Source: Actinobacteria bacterium UBA6100 (GTDB taxonomy: Bacteria > Actinomycetota > Coriobacteriia > Anaerosomatales > Anaerosomataceae). From it: 5,310 bases of DNA. Location of the stretch: NCBI GenBank assembly GCA_002423585.1, contig DIWS01000011.1:57400-62709 (forward strand). The letters are read 5' to 3'. The notes below the pieces were generated by a model. It ran no database searches and was not told the origin of the DNA. It saw only the letters and a program-made list of their open reading frames with translations. Below, one piece after another: positions 4,834 through 5,310 of the stretch. Made by a program: the position numbers and the translations under genes. Numbering within the stretch: position 1 is the first letter of the stretch; each line of letters starts with the position of its first letter.

Positions 4834-5310
4834 AGAATAAGCTTTGACAACTGCTGCCATCGAGCGAGCAGGCTCAGCCAGCGTGCGTACCAGCTTGGAC
4901 GCAGGTGCCGAGATGACACCCAGCAGGGTGGCATGCATCACAGGCAGTGACGGCAGGTCGGCAAGTGCTTTGACCTGTTTATCAGTGATGATCTCTTTAC
5001 CCAGGAACCCGCCTTTGATCTTTCGTGTATCGTTTCCCTTGATGAATTCGGCGAAGTTCTTCGCCAAAGCCGGGGGGTCATTGAAGGCGAAACCGACCAG
5101 CGATGTCCCTTCAAAGAACTGTGGTACAGAGTAACCCTGTTTCTCCAATGCGCGGGTGAAAAGGGTGTTTTTCACCAGGTGAATTTCGCTTCCATTCTCA
5201 CGTGCTTTGGCACGGAAAGCTTCCACCTCTTTCATCGTCATGCTGGTGTAATCCAGCACGAACACCGCCTGGCTATTGCTCAACCATTGTTCATAATGGG
5301 CGGTCATGTC
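4810..5310 (-). CDS. rplJ: 50S ribosomal protein L10, N-terminus probably beyond the window
   Basis: L10 anchors L7/L12 dimers at the base of the ribosomal stalk. The family pattern is clear: SQAVFVLDYTSMTMKEVEAFRAK, then LVKNTLFTRAL, the GTSLVGFAF turn, IKGGFLGKEI and LADLPSLPV, followed by the C-terminal L12-binding helix with PASKLVRTLAEPARSMAAVVKAY. The reading frame stays open to the window edge (a GAC codon precedes the first visible ATG at 5307). Only about 12 residues stand before the SQAV strand, whereas L10 usually has nearer 20, so the true start is probably upstream and outside. The C-terminal helix runs some 10 residues beyond that of the E. coli protein, as judged from memory. 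It is co-transcribed with rplL, and any L10-binding autoregulatory leader would lie to the right of the window. Confidence 0.95.
   Translation of the reverse strand, partial: DMTAHYEQWLSNSQAVFVLDYTSMTMKEVEAFRAKARENGSEIHLVKNTLFTRALEKQGYSVPQFFEGTSLVGFAFNDPPALAKNFAEFIKGNDTRKIKGGFLGKEIITDKQVKALADLPSLPVMHATLLGVISAPASKLVRTLAEPARSMAAVVKAYSDQATVAA

Noticed and set aside
1..5310. Novel defence, mobile or biosynthetic system
   Set aside because: All sizeable coding regions belong to known families (metal sensor, zinc ribbon, LexA, NAD salvage, PHP, ribosomal stalk), and no repeats, integrase, transposase or phage-like genes are seen.

Overview
The window reads as ordinary chromosomal housekeeping DNA from a bacterium of roughly balanced GC content, with well-spaced Shine-Dalgarno sites and sigma70-type promoters. 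I infer a Chloroflexota (Anaerolineae-like) source. The pointers are a long-linker LexA with a Gram-positive-type GAAC-N4-GTTC box, a nicotinate phosphoribosyltransferase that departs from the enterobacterial type, and an rplJ-rplL pair not followed by rpoB. This placement is tentative because no marker here is diagnostic alone.

Layout. (1) Positions 1-438, minus strand: a two-gene operon of a small FmdB-type zinc-ribbon protein and a CsoR/FrmR-family (DUF156) metal or sulfur sensor, cut by the window start. Upstream lie an extended -10 promoter and a perfect 7-3-7 dyad that looks like a CsoR-family operator, so the operon is probably autoregulated. (2) Positions 538-1332, plus strand: lexA behind a near-consensus promoter whose spacer holds a perfect LexA box. 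(3) Positions 1333-3395, minus strand: a two-gene NAD salvage operon, pncB (nicotinate phosphoribosyltransferase) followed by a pncA-like nicotinamidase, joined by a TAATG overlap. Together they would take nicotinamide to nicotinate and then to nicotinate mononucleotide. The pncA stop codon directly abuts the lexA stop codon. (4) Positions 3396-3561: a divergent AT-rich promoter region with three copies of a 7-mer. (5) Positions 3562-4278, plus strand: a stand-alone PHP-family metal-dependent phosphoesterase. (6) Positions 4293-4329: a hairpin with A and T tracts on both sides, suited to ending transcription in both directions. (7) Positions 4357-5310, minus strand: ribosomal stalk genes rplL (L7/L12) and rplJ (L10). 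The rplJ start appears to lie beyond the right edge.

I find no mobile element, CRISPR array, tRNA or rRNA. I do not see an undescribed multi-gene system. The observations most worth checking are regulatory: the CsoR-type operator paired with a sensor lacking the usual His ligand, the repeated 7-mer between pncB and the PHP gene, and the hairpin over the rplJ stop codon.
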